Numbered from the stretch's first letter, positions 26,015 through 35,417 are shown. The stretch is DNA of 64,000 nt from Fretibacter rubidus (GCF_041429785.1 NZ_CP163423.1:248001-312000), one strand, 5' to 3'. Numbers and translations: made by a program. Notes: generated from the letters alone by a model not told the origin.

Positions 26015-26151
26015 AAGAGTGTCTCTTTAGTCAGAATTCGGCCCAGAAAAGGCTTGCACCTTGCCTGATTTTCTCCAATAATGACGTTAGGAATTCATTA
26101 ATGCAATGAGTTTCATCAACGCAAAGGTCCAAAAGACCAAAGGGGAAAATT

Positions 26152-26448
26152 ATGGAAAATCTACTACCACTTTTAATTGGGCTCGCGTCTGGTGCAGCGG
26201 GCGGTAACGTCGCCGGCAAAGTCATGAACTCTAATATGGGCACGCTTGGTCGTTCCATCACGGGTATCGTTGGCGGCACGGGCCTTGCGGCCTTGGCGCC
26301 TATGATTCCAGGTTTGGCAGGGCTATTTGGCGACCCAACTGCGGGTGCTGGTCTTGATATTGGTGCAATTTTGGCAAGCGTTGCCTCTGGCGGCGTTGGT
26401 GGCGGCATTTTGACCGCTATTTTGGGCAAGGTTATGGGCGGTAAATAA
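26152..26448 (+). CDS. Small glycine-rich membrane protein, 98 aa
   Basis: A 98-residue protein that is almost entirely hydrophobic with repeated Gly and Ala: LLIGLASGAAGGNVAGKVM, GIVGGTGLAALAPMI and GVGGGILTAILGKVMGGK. Such patterns form glycine-zipper membrane helices. It has a good ribosome-binding site (AGGGGAAAATTATG) and is followed by a strong terminator, which supports a real, single-gene transcript. Similar short proteins are widespread in alphaproteobacteria; function unknown. Confidence 0.75.
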   Translation: MENLLPLLIGLASGAAGGNVAGKVMNSNMGTLGRSITGIVGGTGLAALAPMIPGLAGLFGDPTAGAGLDIGAILASVASGGVGGGILTAILGKVMGGK

Positions 26449-26487
26449 GCTCACCCACTCTGCGGTTTTGCCGCATTAAATTGATAG

Positions 26488-26519
26488 ACGCATCCAGCCA
26501 CGCTGGGTGCGTTTTTTTT
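26488..26519 (+). terminator. Intrinsic terminator after the glycine-rich protein gene
   Basis: ACGCATCCAGC - CAC - GCTGGGTGCGT stem (11 bp, one G-T pair) followed by eight T. A smaller hairpin TGCGG-TTTTG-CCGCA precedes it at 26461-26475. Confidence 0.92.
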
Positions 26520-26669
26520 GGCGGTCGTGTCATATGTCGTGAGCAGGGACGGGCCTTTATTCTGCGTCAATTGGCTCGCATGTCTTGCGGGCTATTTTCT
26601 TTTACCCATATGCAATTTGTGGCATAAGGCCGCTAAATTGATGACATGTAATTCTGACCGGACGTTTCT

Positions 26670-28424
26670 ATGACCTATGCCGCCCCTGTTAAAGCTTTTC
26701 ACTACCTCTTGCGCCACGCCGTCGACGTAGACTCCATTATGGCAACAGATGCCCATAGCGAGGTCAGCCACGACCTTATCTCTGACATCTTAGACGGTGC
26801 GGCGAGTTTTACCCAAGACGTGCTCGCGCCGCTCAATTGGACGGGCGACCAAAACCCCGCGCAATTAAACGGCGATGACGTGACGGCGTCGCCCGGCTTT
26901 AAAGAGGCTTATGCCCAATTTGCAGAGGCCGGATGGCAGAGCCTACCGATGAGCACCGATATTGGCGGCATGGGATTGCCAAATGCCCTGGCCGCGGCGA
27001 CGTCGGAAATGATTTACGCGTCCAACATGGCCTTTGGCCTTTGCCCGATGCTGACGTCATCAGCTGTCAAGGCGATTGACGCCCATGCCTCTGATGAGTT
27101 GAAAGCCAAATATCTGGACAAAATGGTGACAGGCGAATGGTCGGGCGCGATGGACTTAACAGAGCCGCAAGCTGGGTCCGACCTTGGCCCGCTGACCACC
27201 AAAGCCGTCCCCAAGGGTGACGGCAGTTATAGCATTACGGGACAGAAGATTTATATCACCTGGGGCGATCACGATTGCGCGGATAATATTATCCACCTCG
27301 TGCTCGCGCGCCTGCCCGACGCGCCTTCCGGATCGCGCGGCATATCGTTATTTCTGTGTCCCAAATATATGGTCGAAGACGACGGCACGCTGGGGGCGCG
27401 TAATAGCTTTAAGCCCATTGGGCTGGAGCATAAATTGGGTATCCACGGCAGCCCAACCTGCGTGATGGAATTTGACGGGGCCACAGGCTGGCTCGTCGGC
27501 GAAGAAAATCGCGGCCTTGCTTGTATGTTCACGATGATGAACGAAGCGCGGCTTTTCGTGGGTGTGCAAGGTGTCGCGATTGGCGAGCGCGCTTACCAAG
27601 CTGCATTGCAATATGCGCATGACCGTGTGCAAGGCAAAGTGATTAACGGTGAGGCGGGTGCGCCGATCATCGGTCACCCTGATGTGCGGCGTATGCTGAT
27701 TGATATGAAATCCCGCCTGATGGGCGCGCGCGCCATTTGCATGGCGACAGCGGCGGCCTCTGATATGGCGGCCTGTGCGGCGGACCCGGATGCGCGCAAA
27801 GCCGCCCATGCCCGCGAAGCCTTGCTAACCCCGATTGCCAAAGCCTATTCTACAGATCTTGGCGTCGAAGTGGCCTCTATCGGGGTGCAAGTGCACGGCG
27901 GTATGGGCTTTGTCGAAGAAACAGGCGCAGCGCAACATTACCGCGACGCCCGTATTGCGCCGATTTACGAAGGCACGAACGGTATCCAAGCGCTCGACCT
28001 CATCGGGCGTAAACTGCGCCGTGACGGCGGCGAAGCAATGCAGAGCTTAATCGCGGAACTTGTCTCTATTCACACTATGGTTAAAGACGGCGACGTTGCG
28101 CAGCTATGTGAACCCGCGCTGCGTGACGGCGTTGAGACGCTGAAAACGGCCACAGATATCATGCTCAACGCATCAGAGATCGACGCCATGGCGGCGGCCT
28201 CTGATTACCTCGCCTTGGTCGGTGATGTGGTCGCAGGGGCATATTTGATTAAAGCCGCCGTCAAAGGCAAAGCGGCGGGCGACAGCCTCGCAGATAATAT
28301 GCAAGCGCTCGCTAATTATCACGCCCTATCCGTCATGCCCCGCGCTGGCGCACGCCTCGATATCATCCGCAAAGGCGCCGATGTCGTGTTTGATTTCCCC
28401 GTGGGACAATTGGCGGATTTGTAG
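26670..28424 (+). CDS. Acyl-CoA dehydrogenase
   Basis: A 584-residue flavoprotein that oxidises acyl-CoA in beta-oxidation. It is longer than the classical 380-residue form and has an N-terminal extension (APVKAFHYLLRHAVDVD) plus an extra C-terminal helical domain, the architecture of the long FadE5-like/DUF1974-like bacterial dehydrogenases. Signatures: GAMDLTEPQAGSDLG near the flavin and KIYITWGDHD. Near the C-terminal half are VQVHGGMGFVEETGAAQHYRD and the conserved catalytic glutamate region YEGTNGIQALDLIGRK. Monocistronic. Confidence 0.95.
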   Translation: MTYAAPVKAFHYLLRHAVDVDSIMATDAHSEVSHDLISDILDGAASFTQDVLAPLNWTGDQNPAQLNGDDVTASPGFKEAYAQFAEAGWQSLPMSTDIGGMGLPNALAAATSEMIYASNMAFGLCPMLTSSAVKAIDAHASDELKAKYLDKMVTGEWSGAMDLTEPQAGSDLGPLTTKAVPKGDGSYSITGQKIYITWGDHDCADNIIHLVLARLPDAPSGSRGISLFLCPKYMVEDDGTLGARNSFKPIGLEHKLGIHGSPTCVMEFDGATGWLVGEENRGLACMFTMMNEARLFVGVQGVAIGERAYQAALQYAHDRVQGKVINGEAGAPIIGHPDVRRMLIDMKSRLMGARAICMATAAASDMAACAADPDARKAAHAREALLTPIAKAYSTDLGVEVASIGVQVHGGMGFVEETGAAQHYRDARIAPIYEGTNGIQALDLIGRKLRRDGGEAMQSLIAELVSIHTMVKDGDVAQLCEPALRDGVETLKTATDIMLNASEIDAMAAASDYLALVGDVVAGAYLIKAAVKGKAAGDSLADNMQALANYHALSVMPRAGARLDIIRKGADVVFDFPVGQLADL

Positions 28425-28432
28425 GAGGAAGG

Positions 28433-28738
28433 CTAAAAAGCAGCCAAAATTTTATGTGCCCAAATCCCAATAAGACCACCAATCAAAAGTCCCAGGTGGA
28501 CGGCTAGTTTGTAGTGTTTATCGTTCGGGTTGCGTTTCCACTCTAAGATTGCTGCGGTAATTGCGATGAGTTCTAATAGGCCTAAAGCTAGTCCGGCAAA
28601 GATATAGGATTGAAGTTTTGATAGTGCATAAATTGCTGAAACATGGTCAACGATTTTATACAATATCAAAATATAAAAAATACCGAAGGCTATCCATCCC
28701 GTTGGAATGACAAGTGTATTATGCGCTGTTGGCTTCAT
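28433..28738 (-). CDS. Small membrane protein, 101 aa
   Basis: A 101-residue protein with three predicted transmembrane helices: WIAFGIFYILILYKIVD, YIFAGLALGLLELIAITAAIL and LAVHLGLLIGGLIGIWAH. No family was recognised. I chose the ATG at 28738 over a TTG 36 nt upstream; that TTG is the -35 (TTGACT) of a candidate promoter whose -10 ends 7 nt before the ATG, so the mRNA may be leaderless. It converges on the acyl-CoA dehydrogenase gene. Confidence 0.62.
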   Translation of the reverse strand: MKPTAHNTLVIPTGWIAFGIFYILILYKIVDHVSAIYALSKLQSYIFAGLALGLLELIAITAAILEWKRNPNDKHYKLAVHLGLLIGGLIGIWAHKILAAF

Positions 28739-28745
28739 AATTAAA

Positions 28746-28774
28746 TTTCTATTTTTGCGTGTTTTTAGAGTCAA
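28746..28774 (-). promoter_or_regulatory. Candidate promoter of the 101-aa membrane protein gene
   Basis: On the minus strand TTGACT (28774-28769), a 17-nt spacer and TAGAAA (28751-28746), then 7 nt to the ATG at 28738. The start of transcription would fall at or near the start codon, with no ribosome-binding site present. Confidence 0.45.
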
Positions 28775-28867
28775 GGCTTTACATGGTCTGTTACGGCTAG
28801 CTTATAGCATCTTGCCCCACACCTCGCGCGCCTCTATATCACACCCCTAACCATCAAGGGGCCTCCT

Positions 28868-29683
28868 ATGTCTGCACAAAATACCATCCACCGTATGACT
28901 GCGCCGCAAATCACGGCGCGTAAGGGCGGGGAGCCGATTGTTTGCCTGACGGCCTATGACGCGCCGACAGCGGCGATTTTGGACGCGCATTGCGACTTAA
29001 TTCTTGTTGGCGATAGTGTCGGCATGGTGGTGCACGGCCTGACCACGACGGTTGGCGTGACGCTGGATATGATGATTATGCACGGACAGGCTGTGATGCG
29101 CGGCGCACACAAAGCCCTTGTCGTGGTGGACCTGCCTTTTGGGTCATATGAAGACAGTGTCGAGACCGCGTTCCGCTCTGCCTCGCGCGTGATGATGGAA
29201 ACGGGCTGCCAAGCGGTGAAGATTGAAAGCGGGTCATATGCGGCGGAAACTGTGCGTTATCTGGTCGAGCGCGGTATTCCCGTGATGAGCCATGTCGGCC
29301 TGCGTCCTCAAAGCATGAATGTGCTGGGCGGGTTTCGCGCGCGTGGCCGTACCCAAGCGGTCGAGGACGAAATTATCGCCAACGCTATCGCGGCGGCGGA
29401 AGCGGGCTCTTTTGCTGTTGTCGTCGAGGGCACATCGGTCGAGATTGCCGATAAAGTCACCAAAGCGGTAGGTATTCCGACCATTGGCATTGGCGCGTCG
29501 GCGGGCTGTGACGGACAGATTTTGGTCACCCCTGATATGCTCGGCATGTTTGACCGTGTCCCGAAATTTGTGAAAAAATACGGCACGATGAAAGATATGG
29601 TCGAGACCGCAGTTAGTGAATACCACGCAGAGGTCACTGCGCGCACGTTCCCTGGCGAGGCCAATACCTATAAATTCAAGTAA
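28868..29683 (+). CDS. panB: 3-methyl-2-oxobutanoate hydroxymethyltransferase
   Basis: The first committed enzyme of pantothenate (coenzyme A) synthesis; it transfers a one-carbon unit from methylenetetrahydrofolate to ketoisovalerate. The 271-residue protein is full length. It includes LILVGDSVGMVVHGLTTT with the metal-binding Asp, MSHVGLRPQSMNVLGGF, and the active-site region VVVEGTSVEIADKVTKAVGIPTIGIGAS. GGCCTCCT stands just before the start. Unusually, panC is not adjacent. Confidence 0.97.
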   Translation: MSAQNTIHRMTAPQITARKGGEPIVCLTAYDAPTAAILDAHCDLILVGDSVGMVVHGLTTTVGVTLDMMIMHGQAVMRGAHKALVVVDLPFGSYEDSVETAFRSASRVMMETGCQAVKIESGSYAAETVRYLVERGIPVMSHVGLRPQSMNVLGGFRARGRTQAVEDEIIANAIAAAEAGSFAVVVEGTSVEIADKVTKAVGIPTIGIGASAGCDGQILVTPDMLGMFDRVPKFVKKYGTMKDMVETAVSEYHAEVTARTFPGEANTYKFK

Positions 29684-29831
29684 ATTTCGCTCTTAATCTC
29701 TCAAAACAGCTCTTAAATTATTGACGGTTTGTCATGTCCTTTGCGGTTGCGATTGGGGCGTTGTGGCGATAGGTTCAGCCAAATATTTCAGGCCACCCTA
29801 TGATGTGGCTGCTTAAGCATAAGGACCTGCC

Positions 29832-30560
29832 GTGGTCGATTTTATCAATGAAGTCGAAGAAGAACTTCGCAAGGACGAATATAACCGTCTTTTAAAAAAA
29901 TTCGGGCCGCTGATTGTGGCTGTCATTGTCGCGATTATTGCGGCAACGGGCTATATGGAATGGCAAAAATCATCCGCTGATCGTATGGCGCGGGCCGTCT
30001 CTGTTGCTTATGTTCAGGCTGGTGAAAAAGCCAATGCAGGTAATACCCAAGGCGCAATTGTTGATTTTATTGCTATTTCTGAAAAATCCCCCGCTGGTTA
30101 CGCAGGGTTGTCGCTCATGCGTGCCGCCGCATTGGAGCTTGAAGCGGGCAATCGTGACCGTGCGGTTAGCTTATTTGATCAAGCCGCCAGCGTGTTTGAA
30201 AAGCCGCGCCATAAACAACTTGCGCAGCTAAAAGCGGGTTATATCCTTGCAGGTGATGGGCGTTATGATGACGTGCGCTCGCGCATGGCACCCCTTGCAG
30301 CGCAAGATCAACCTTATGAAGATTTGGCACGTGAACTGCTCGGCTTTGCGGCGATGCGCTCAGGCGATATGGGCGCGGCGCGCGAGCAATTTTCCTATCT
30401 AGACAGTATTCCCGGTGTATTAGACACGGTGCAAGCGCGGGCGTCGCAATATCTCAGCCTGATGAAAACCGATGATGCGGCCAAGGCGCCTGCGCCGACG
30501 GACACAACTGTGACGCCGCCGACGGAAGAGACATCAACATCAAATGAAGGTGACCAATAA
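29832..30560 (+). CDS. TPR-like inner-membrane protein (YfgM-type)
   Basis: A 242-residue protein with a charged cytoplasmic N-terminus, a single helix (PLIVAVIVAIIAATGYMEW, about residues 25-45) and a periplasmic tetratricopeptide-like domain. Its end is low-complexity Thr/Pro. It matches the YfgM/ancillary SecYEG-subunit family, which is commonly encoded upstream of bamB and der. In E. coli YfgM associates with SecYEG and PpiD. The GTG start at 29832 follows AAGGACCTGCC. Its stop overlaps the bamB start (TAATG), so translation is coupled. Confidence 0.86.
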   Translation: MVDFINEVEEELRKDEYNRLLKKFGPLIVAVIVAIIAATGYMEWQKSSADRMARAVSVAYVQAGEKANAGNTQGAIVDFIAISEKSPAGYAGLSLMRAAALELEAGNRDRAVSLFDQAASVFEKPRHKQLAQLKAGYILAGDGRYDDVRSRMAPLAAQDQPYEDLARELLGFAAMRSGDMGAAREQFSYLDSIPGVLDTVQARASQYLSLMKTDDAAKAPAPTDTTVTPPTEETSTSNEGDQ

Positions 30561-32017
30561 TGAATAACCCTATGGTCAAAATCCTCACACTCGGCCTAGC
30601 GGCGACATTTTTGCTATCTGGATGTGCTACGATTAGCTCCGCTGTTGATGCCGTAAATCCCTTTGATAAGTCCGAAGAACAAAAGCGCAAAGAACAGGGC
30701 GATGTTGCGGCAGATAGTGAACGCATTTCAATCTTGTCCTTGGACGATACCTTGCGCGTCTCGGACACCGCGACACCCGATCAAATTGTTCTGCCTGCGC
30801 CATATGTGAACGCTGATTGGCCGCAACCGGGCGGATCTGCGACCCATGTTGTTCAGCATACGGCGGCTACTGGCCCGCTGGAACGCGTGTGGTCCAAAAA
30901 TGTTGGCGACGGATCTGGTCGCAAAGGCGCTGTTGTCGCCCCGCCAGTGATTTCAAGTGGCAAAATGTTTGTCATGGATAGCGATAACACAGTGCGCGCC
31001 TTTGACGTAAATTCAGGCGATAGCCTTTGGGCGCATAAAATGACCGTGACCGCCAAGGGTAAAACCCGCACGGGCAAAACGGGAATTTTGGAACGTGTCG
31101 CTGACCCGCTATCCTTTACCGATACGGGTGGTCGAGACAAAGAAAGCGTTGGCGGCGGCGTCACGACAGGCAATGATTTGGTCTTTGCGACATCGGGTCT
31201 CGGCGTTGTTCGCGCGATGATCGCGGAGACAGGTGAAATTGTATGGCGCAAGAAAATGATTGTGCCAATCCATTCTGCCCCGACCTATGCCGACGGACGA
31301 TTGTTTGTTGTTACGGATGAGAGCGAACTTATCGCTATGAACGCCTATACGGGTGACGTTTTGTGGACATATCAAGCGATTGTTGAAACTGCCCGTATGT
31401 TAACCGCGCCCGCGCCAGCCGTAATTGACGAGGTCGTGATTGCGCCGTTTGCGTCGGGCGAGCTTGTTGCGCTGCGTGTGCAAAACGGGTCAGTGCTATG
31501 GCAAGACGCGCTGTCGTCTACGGGACGTTTGACGCCGCTGGCCACGCTCAACGATATTGCAGCTGGACCTGTGATTGCTGATGGTTACGTGATTGCCTCT
31601 GCGCAAAGCGGGAATATGACCGCCTTTGATTTACGCACAGGGTCGCGCATTTGGACACAGCCCGCGGGCTCACTGGGCTATCCGCTGGTCGTAGGGGATG
31701 TCATCTTTACCGTGACAACTGATGGACAAGCGGTAGCGATGTCAAAGCTTGACGGCCAAGTCTTGTGGATGACACAGCTTGAGACCTTTAAGAATGAAAA
31801 GAAGCGTAAAAAACGGATTGCATGGGCTGGGCCTCTGCTTGCGGGTGAACGGCTTGTGATGTTTTCCTCTCGCGGGGCTGGGATTGAAATGAACCCTTAC
31901 ACGGGTGCGATTACGCGCGAATTTAAAGTGGGTGATACCGTCTATGTGCCGCCGATTATCGCCAATGAAACGCTCTATGTCTTGACCGATAGCGGCAAGA
32001 TTGTGGCTCTGCGCTAG
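30560..32017 (+). CDS. bamB: Outer-membrane assembly lipoprotein BamB-like, PQQ-type beta-propeller
   Basis: A 485-residue lipoprotein with lipobox LSGC (FLLSGCATISS). After a short linker it forms a propeller of PQQ-like repeats: GDSLWAHKM, GEIVWRKKM, GDVLWTYQAI, GSVLWQDAL, GSRIWTQPA, GQVLWMTQL. BamB is a component of the BAM complex that inserts beta-barrel proteins into the outer membrane. The gene order TPR-bamB-der is the conserved one, and the start overlaps the upstream stop. A bit longer than the E. coli protein (about 390). Confidence 0.93.
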   Translation: MNNPMVKILTLGLAATFLLSGCATISSAVDAVNPFDKSEEQKRKEQGDVAADSERISILSLDDTLRVSDTATPDQIVLPAPYVNADWPQPGGSATHVVQHTAATGPLERVWSKNVGDGSGRKGAVVAPPVISSGKMFVMDSDNTVRAFDVNSGDSLWAHKMTVTAKGKTRTGKTGILERVADPLSFTDTGGRDKESVGGGVTTGNDLVFATSGLGVVRAMIAETGEIVWRKKMIVPIHSAPTYADGRLFVVTDESELIAMNAYTGDVLWTYQAIVETARMLTAPAPAVIDEVVIAPFASGELVALRVQNGSVLWQDALSSTGRLTPLATLNDIAAGPVIADGYVIASAQSGNMTAFDLRTGSRIWTQPAGSLGYPLVVGDVIFTVTTDGQAVAMSKLDGQVLWMTQLETFKNEKKRKKRIAWAGPLLAGERLVMFSSRGAGIEMNPYTGAITREFKVGDTVYVPPIIANETLYVLTDSGKIVALR

Positions 32018-32073
32018 GCGCTTTGCTTTACAGGCGCCGTTACGTCGGCGTCTATGACCAGATAGGATAAACC

Positions 32074-33543
32074 GTGGCAGACCATAAAAAACGAAGAGGC
32101 CGCGCATCTGACGATTGGGAAGACGAGCCCTTAGAGCAAGACGGTGCCGATGAAAATGCGCCGCGTATCGCCAAAATTGCCATTGTCGGACGACCCAATG
32201 TCGGTAAATCGACACTGTTTAACCGCTTGGTCGGCAAAAAACTGGCCATCGTTAATGACCAACCGGGTGTGACCCGTGACCGCCGCGAAGCCATGGGCCG
32301 GTTGCGGGGGCGCGACCTTCAAATGATTGACACGGCCGGGTTTGAAAATGAGACGGGCGATAAGTTAGAGGCGCGTATGCGCGCGCAGACAGAGCAAGCC
32401 GTACGCGATGCCGATGTGTGTTTATTTGTCTATGACGCGCGCGCAGGTGTGACGTCACTGGACGAAATCTTTGCCGAATTTGTGCGCCGTGCCAATGTGC
32501 CCGTCGTGCTGGTCGCCAATAAATGCGAAAGCCGCGCGGGCGATGTTGGCCTATCCGAAGGCTACAGCCTCGGTCTTGGCGACCCCATTGCGGTGGCGGC
32601 TGAACATAATATCGGCATGGTGGAACTGGACGAGGAAATCGATGACCGCCTAGAGGGTGTGGACCTCTCGCCAGAACCCGACCCGATTGACCGCTCTGAC
32701 GCGCCTGTGCGGATTGCCATTGTGGGTCGTCCCAATGCGGGTAAATCGACGCTGATTAACACGCTGATTGGGCAAGACAGATTGCTGGTCGGGCCAGAGG
32801 CAGGCGTGACGCGCGATTCCATTACGATTGACCACATGTGGCAAGACCGCCGTATTCAGTTGCACGATACAGCCGGCATGCGCAAAAAATCCAAAGTCCA
32901 TGACACGCTAGAGAAAATGTCGGTCAGCGATAGCCTCCACGCTATTCGCTTTGCTCAGGTCGTTGTTCTGTTGATGGACGCGCAAAATTGTTTTGATAAG
33001 CAGGATTTGCAAATCGCCGCCCTGGTCGAACGCGAAGGCCGCGCGCTGGTGCTGGGTGTGACTAAATGGGATACGGTGTCCAATAAATCAGAGGCCGCCA
33101 AAGCCATTCGCGCCAAAGCCGATCACCTGCTGCCGCAACTACGCGGCCTCCCTGTGGTCATGTTCTCTGGCTTGACCGGTAAGCGCGTCGATACATTACT
33201 GCCTGCGATTGAGAAAATACAAATCGATTGGTCTGCCAAAGTTAAAACATCAGAGCTGAACGAATGGCTGGGCGAGAAAATCCGCCGTCACCCACCCCCT
33301 GCTGTGGCGGGCCGTCATATTCGCCCCAAATATATCAGCCAGACAAAAACACGCCCGCCGACATTTGTGCTGAAATGTTCGCGCGTGAACTCTATTCCAG
33401 AGAGTTATAAGCGCTATCTCGTCAATGGTCTGCGCGAAGATTTTGACCTGCCTGGCACACCGATACGCCTTATCGTGAAAGCGGATAAAAACCCTTATAT
33501 CGACGAAGGCGGAACAAAAACGCGCGGCGGGAATAATGACTAA
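32074..33543 (+). CDS. der: Ribosome biogenesis GTPase Der (EngA)
   Basis: A 489-residue protein with two tandem GTPase domains that acts in 50S subunit assembly. G1 of the first domain is GRPNVGKSTLFN and of the second GRPNAGKSTLIN. G3 motifs are DTAGFE and DTAGMR; G4 is NKCE in the first domain and TKWD in the second. The C-terminal KH-like domain is seen in RHIRPKYISQTKTRPPTFVLKC. An acidic N-terminal extension of about 30 residues precedes the first domain. It follows bamB by 56 nt. Confidence 0.98.
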   Translation: MADHKKRRGRASDDWEDEPLEQDGADENAPRIAKIAIVGRPNVGKSTLFNRLVGKKLAIVNDQPGVTRDRREAMGRLRGRDLQMIDTAGFENETGDKLEARMRAQTEQAVRDADVCLFVYDARAGVTSLDEIFAEFVRRANVPVVLVANKCESRAGDVGLSEGYSLGLGDPIAVAAEHNIGMVELDEEIDDRLEGVDLSPEPDPIDRSDAPVRIAIVGRPNAGKSTLINTLIGQDRLLVGPEAGVTRDSITIDHMWQDRRIQLHDTAGMRKKSKVHDTLEKMSVSDSLHAIRFAQVVVLLMDAQNCFDKQDLQIAALVEREGRALVLGVTKWDTVSNKSEAAKAIRAKADHLLPQLRGLPVVMFSGLTGKRVDTLLPAIEKIQIDWSAKVKTSELNEWLGEKIRRHPPPAVAGRHIRPKYISQTKTRPPTFVLKCSRVNSIPESYKRYLVNGLREDFDLPGTPIRLIVKADKNPYIDEGGTKTRGGNND

Positions 33544-33576
33544 TAGGATTATTCATTAAAACACACAGGACATAAT

Positions 33577-34581
33577 ATGACAGATTTCAACGCCTATGCC
33601 GCCACAGAGGCCGGTGCAAAGCTCACCCCATTTTCATATGACCCTGGTGCGCTCGGTGCGCATGAGGTTGAAATTAAAGTGAGCAGTTGCGGGCTCTGTC
33701 ATTCGGATCTGTCGATGATTAACAATGATTGGCGCGCGAGCCAATATCCGCTTATCCCAGGCCACGAAATTGTCGGCACAGTAACCGCCGTTGGGGATCA
33801 CGTTAGCCATCTTAAGGTCGGCCAAACCGTAGGCGTTGGCTGGTCATCGCATAGCTGTGGTCATTGCGGGCAATGCCTGTCGGGTGCGCAGCAACGCTGT
33901 CCGAAACTCACCACGACCATTGCAGGTCACGGTGGTTTTGCGGACCGTGTACGCGTGCAGGGTATTTGGGCGATAGCTTTGCCAGACGGTATGGACGCGC
34001 GCGGTGCGGGGCCACTGTTTTGTGGCGGTATTACGGTTTTTGCGCCCATGATGGATTTCGGCCTCAAACCCACAGACCGCGTCGGTGTTATCGGTATCGG
34101 CGGGCTGGGACATCTTGCGCTGCAATTTGCCCGCGCCTGGGGATGTGAAGTCACAGCCTTTACCAGCTCGACGGATAAGATGGACGAACTCTCAAGCCTC
34201 GGCGCGCATAATGTTGTGAACTCCCGCGATAAAGAGGCGTTAAAGCCGCTTCGCGGACATTTTGACATGATTATTTCGACCGTGAATGTCAGCCTCAACT
34301 GGCCGGCTTACCTCTCGACCCTCGCGCCAGAGGGCACATTGGTGACCGTCGGTGCGGTGGACGAGCCCATGGGTATCCCCGCTTTCAGCCTTATCGGCGG
34401 CCAAAAATCCGTCGCCGGATCAGACACAGGCGCGCCGCATATGGTCGCGAAGATGCTAGAGTTTTGCGCACGCCACGATATCAAACCCATGGTCGATTAT
34501 TTCAAAATGGACGATGTGAATAAGGCCATAACTCACCTCAAAGACGGGAAAGCCCGTTACCGCGTTGTGCTGGAAAACTAA
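33577..34581 (+). CDS. Zinc-dependent NAD(P) alcohol dehydrogenase (YahK/CAD type)
   Basis: A 334-residue medium-chain dehydrogenase. The catalytic zinc ligands are in SSCGLCHSDLSM and PGHEIVGTV. The structural zinc cluster is CGHCGQCLSGAQQRC, with all four Cys. The Rossmann motif is VIGIGGLGHLALQFA. The closest type is the aldehyde reductase/cinnamyl-alcohol dehydrogenase group (YahK), which usually prefers NADPH and aldehydes. The start at 33577 follows an AGGA element. The next gene overlaps nearly end to end. Confidence 0.93.
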   Translation: MTDFNAYAATEAGAKLTPFSYDPGALGAHEVEIKVSSCGLCHSDLSMINNDWRASQYPLIPGHEIVGTVTAVGDHVSHLKVGQTVGVGWSSHSCGHCGQCLSGAQQRCPKLTTTIAGHGGFADRVRVQGIWAIALPDGMDARGAGPLFCGGITVFAPMMDFGLKPTDRVGVIGIGGLGHLALQFARAWGCEVTAFTSSTDKMDELSSLGAHNVVNSRDKEALKPLRGHFDMIISTVNVSLNWPAYLSTLAPEGTLVTVGAVDEPMGIPAFSLIGGQKSVAGSDTGAPHMVAKMLEFCARHDIKPMVDYFKMDDVNKAITHLKDGKARYRVVLEN

Positions 34582-34585
34582 CGAT

Positions 34586-35035
34586 ATGAGCCAGCCGCGC
34601 ACCGCCTCACGATTGTGGATTTTATATGCTGCATGGGGCTGCGCACTCGCGTCTCTCTTACATATTGTTACCATCATCGCGGGGCCAGATTGGTTTGATT
34701 TTCTCGGCGCGCCGCCCGAATATGGGCAGATGATGCGCGACGGTGACTGGGTCTTTCCCGTCGCTGTCACACTTGGCATCGCCGCCATCCTCGCCATCTG
34801 GAGCGCCTATGCCTTTGGCGCTGCGGGGGCCATAAAACGCCTCCCGCTCACCCGCATCATATGCTGGGCCGTTGCCGCGATATTCCTGCTGCGCGGCGCA
34901 GGCGGCATCCCGCTCATGATTTTTGTCATGCTACAAACGGGGTTCACAGCACTGACAGCGTTTCACCTCGCGGCGTCGGTTTATATCCTAAGCCTCGGCG
35001 TGGGATTTGTGTTTGCGGCGCGGGCTCGGCGATAG
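34586..35035 (+). CDS. Four-helix membrane protein, 149 aa
   Basis: A 149-residue protein with four predicted transmembrane helices: ILYAAWGCALASLLHIVTII, VAVTLGIAAILAIWSAYAF, IICWAVAAIFLLRGAGGIPL and AFHLAASVYILSLGVGFVF. It starts 5 nt after the alcohol dehydrogenase stop and is probably cotranscribed. I chose ATG 34586 (MSQPRTASRL) over an upstream start. No family was recognised. It ends at the edge of the accessory region with the 21-bp inverted repeat. Confidence 0.68.
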   Translation: MSQPRTASRLWILYAAWGCALASLLHIVTIIAGPDWFDFLGAPPEYGQMMRDGDWVFPVAVTLGIAAILAIWSAYAFGAAGAIKRLPLTRIICWAVAAIFLLRGAGGIPLMIFVMLQTGFTALTAFHLAASVYILSLGVGFVFAARARR

Positions 35036-35053
35036 ATGTAAAAAAAACTGGGT

Positions 35054-35074
35054 ATTATATACGAAACTAGACAA
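35054..35074 (+). repeat. Left copy of a 21-bp perfect inverted repeat
   Basis: The 21-nt sequence begins ATTATATACG and ends AAACTAGACAA. Its exact reverse complement occurs at 35446-35466, with the 80-aa Cys4 gene in between. The match stops abruptly at both ends. Confidence 0.85.
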
Positions 35075-35174
35075 GGTTTTGCCAAGGATATCCCTGCCCC
35101 GCCGAAAAGATATCGAGGGGTATATTTCATTCAGCGGATAAGAAGATACCGAAACGGATTACGAAACCTGCCAA

Positions 35175-35417
35175 TTAGTAGAGGTCAAACCATCCCTTTT
35201 TGTTTAATGAGGTGTCAAATCCTAGCTCTGCAACACGTTTCATAAATTGTTCGTGTCCCTCTGGAACGATACCGTCCCAATTACCCCCTGCGCATATATC
35301 ACAGAAGAACATATTGAGTTTCTCTGACCTTTTCAGTTCGTATCTACCGAAGCCGTAATGAAATGGTAATTCGCACAAATCACAATCTTTGAATTTTTCT
35401 CTAACATTTCTTTTCAT
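35175..35417 (-). CDS. Hypothetical Cys4 (zinc-ribbon-like) protein, 80 aa
   Basis: From the ATG at 35417 the protein is 80 residues: CDLC at residues 12-15 and CDIC at 39-42 form a four-cysteine putative zinc site, and the C-terminal half ends in LNKKGWFDLY. The NWDGIVPEGHEQFMKRV stretch resembles small uncharacterised alphaproteobacterial proteins with the same Cys pairs. An upstream in-frame ATG at 35492 would give 105 residues but would run through the right inverted-repeat copy and a palindromic operator. The gene is AT-rich against its neighbours and bracketed by a 21-bp inverted repeat, suggesting acquisition. Confidence 0.55.
   Translation of the reverse strand: MKRNVREKFKDCDLCELPFHYGFGRYELKRSEKLNMFFCDICAGGNWDGIVPEGHEQFMKRVAELGFDTSLNKKGWFDLY

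Noticed and set aside
27348-27809. Antisense ORF of 153 codons opposite the acyl-CoA dehydrogenase
   Set aside because: Arg/His-rich composition and no start signal; a shadow of the real gene.
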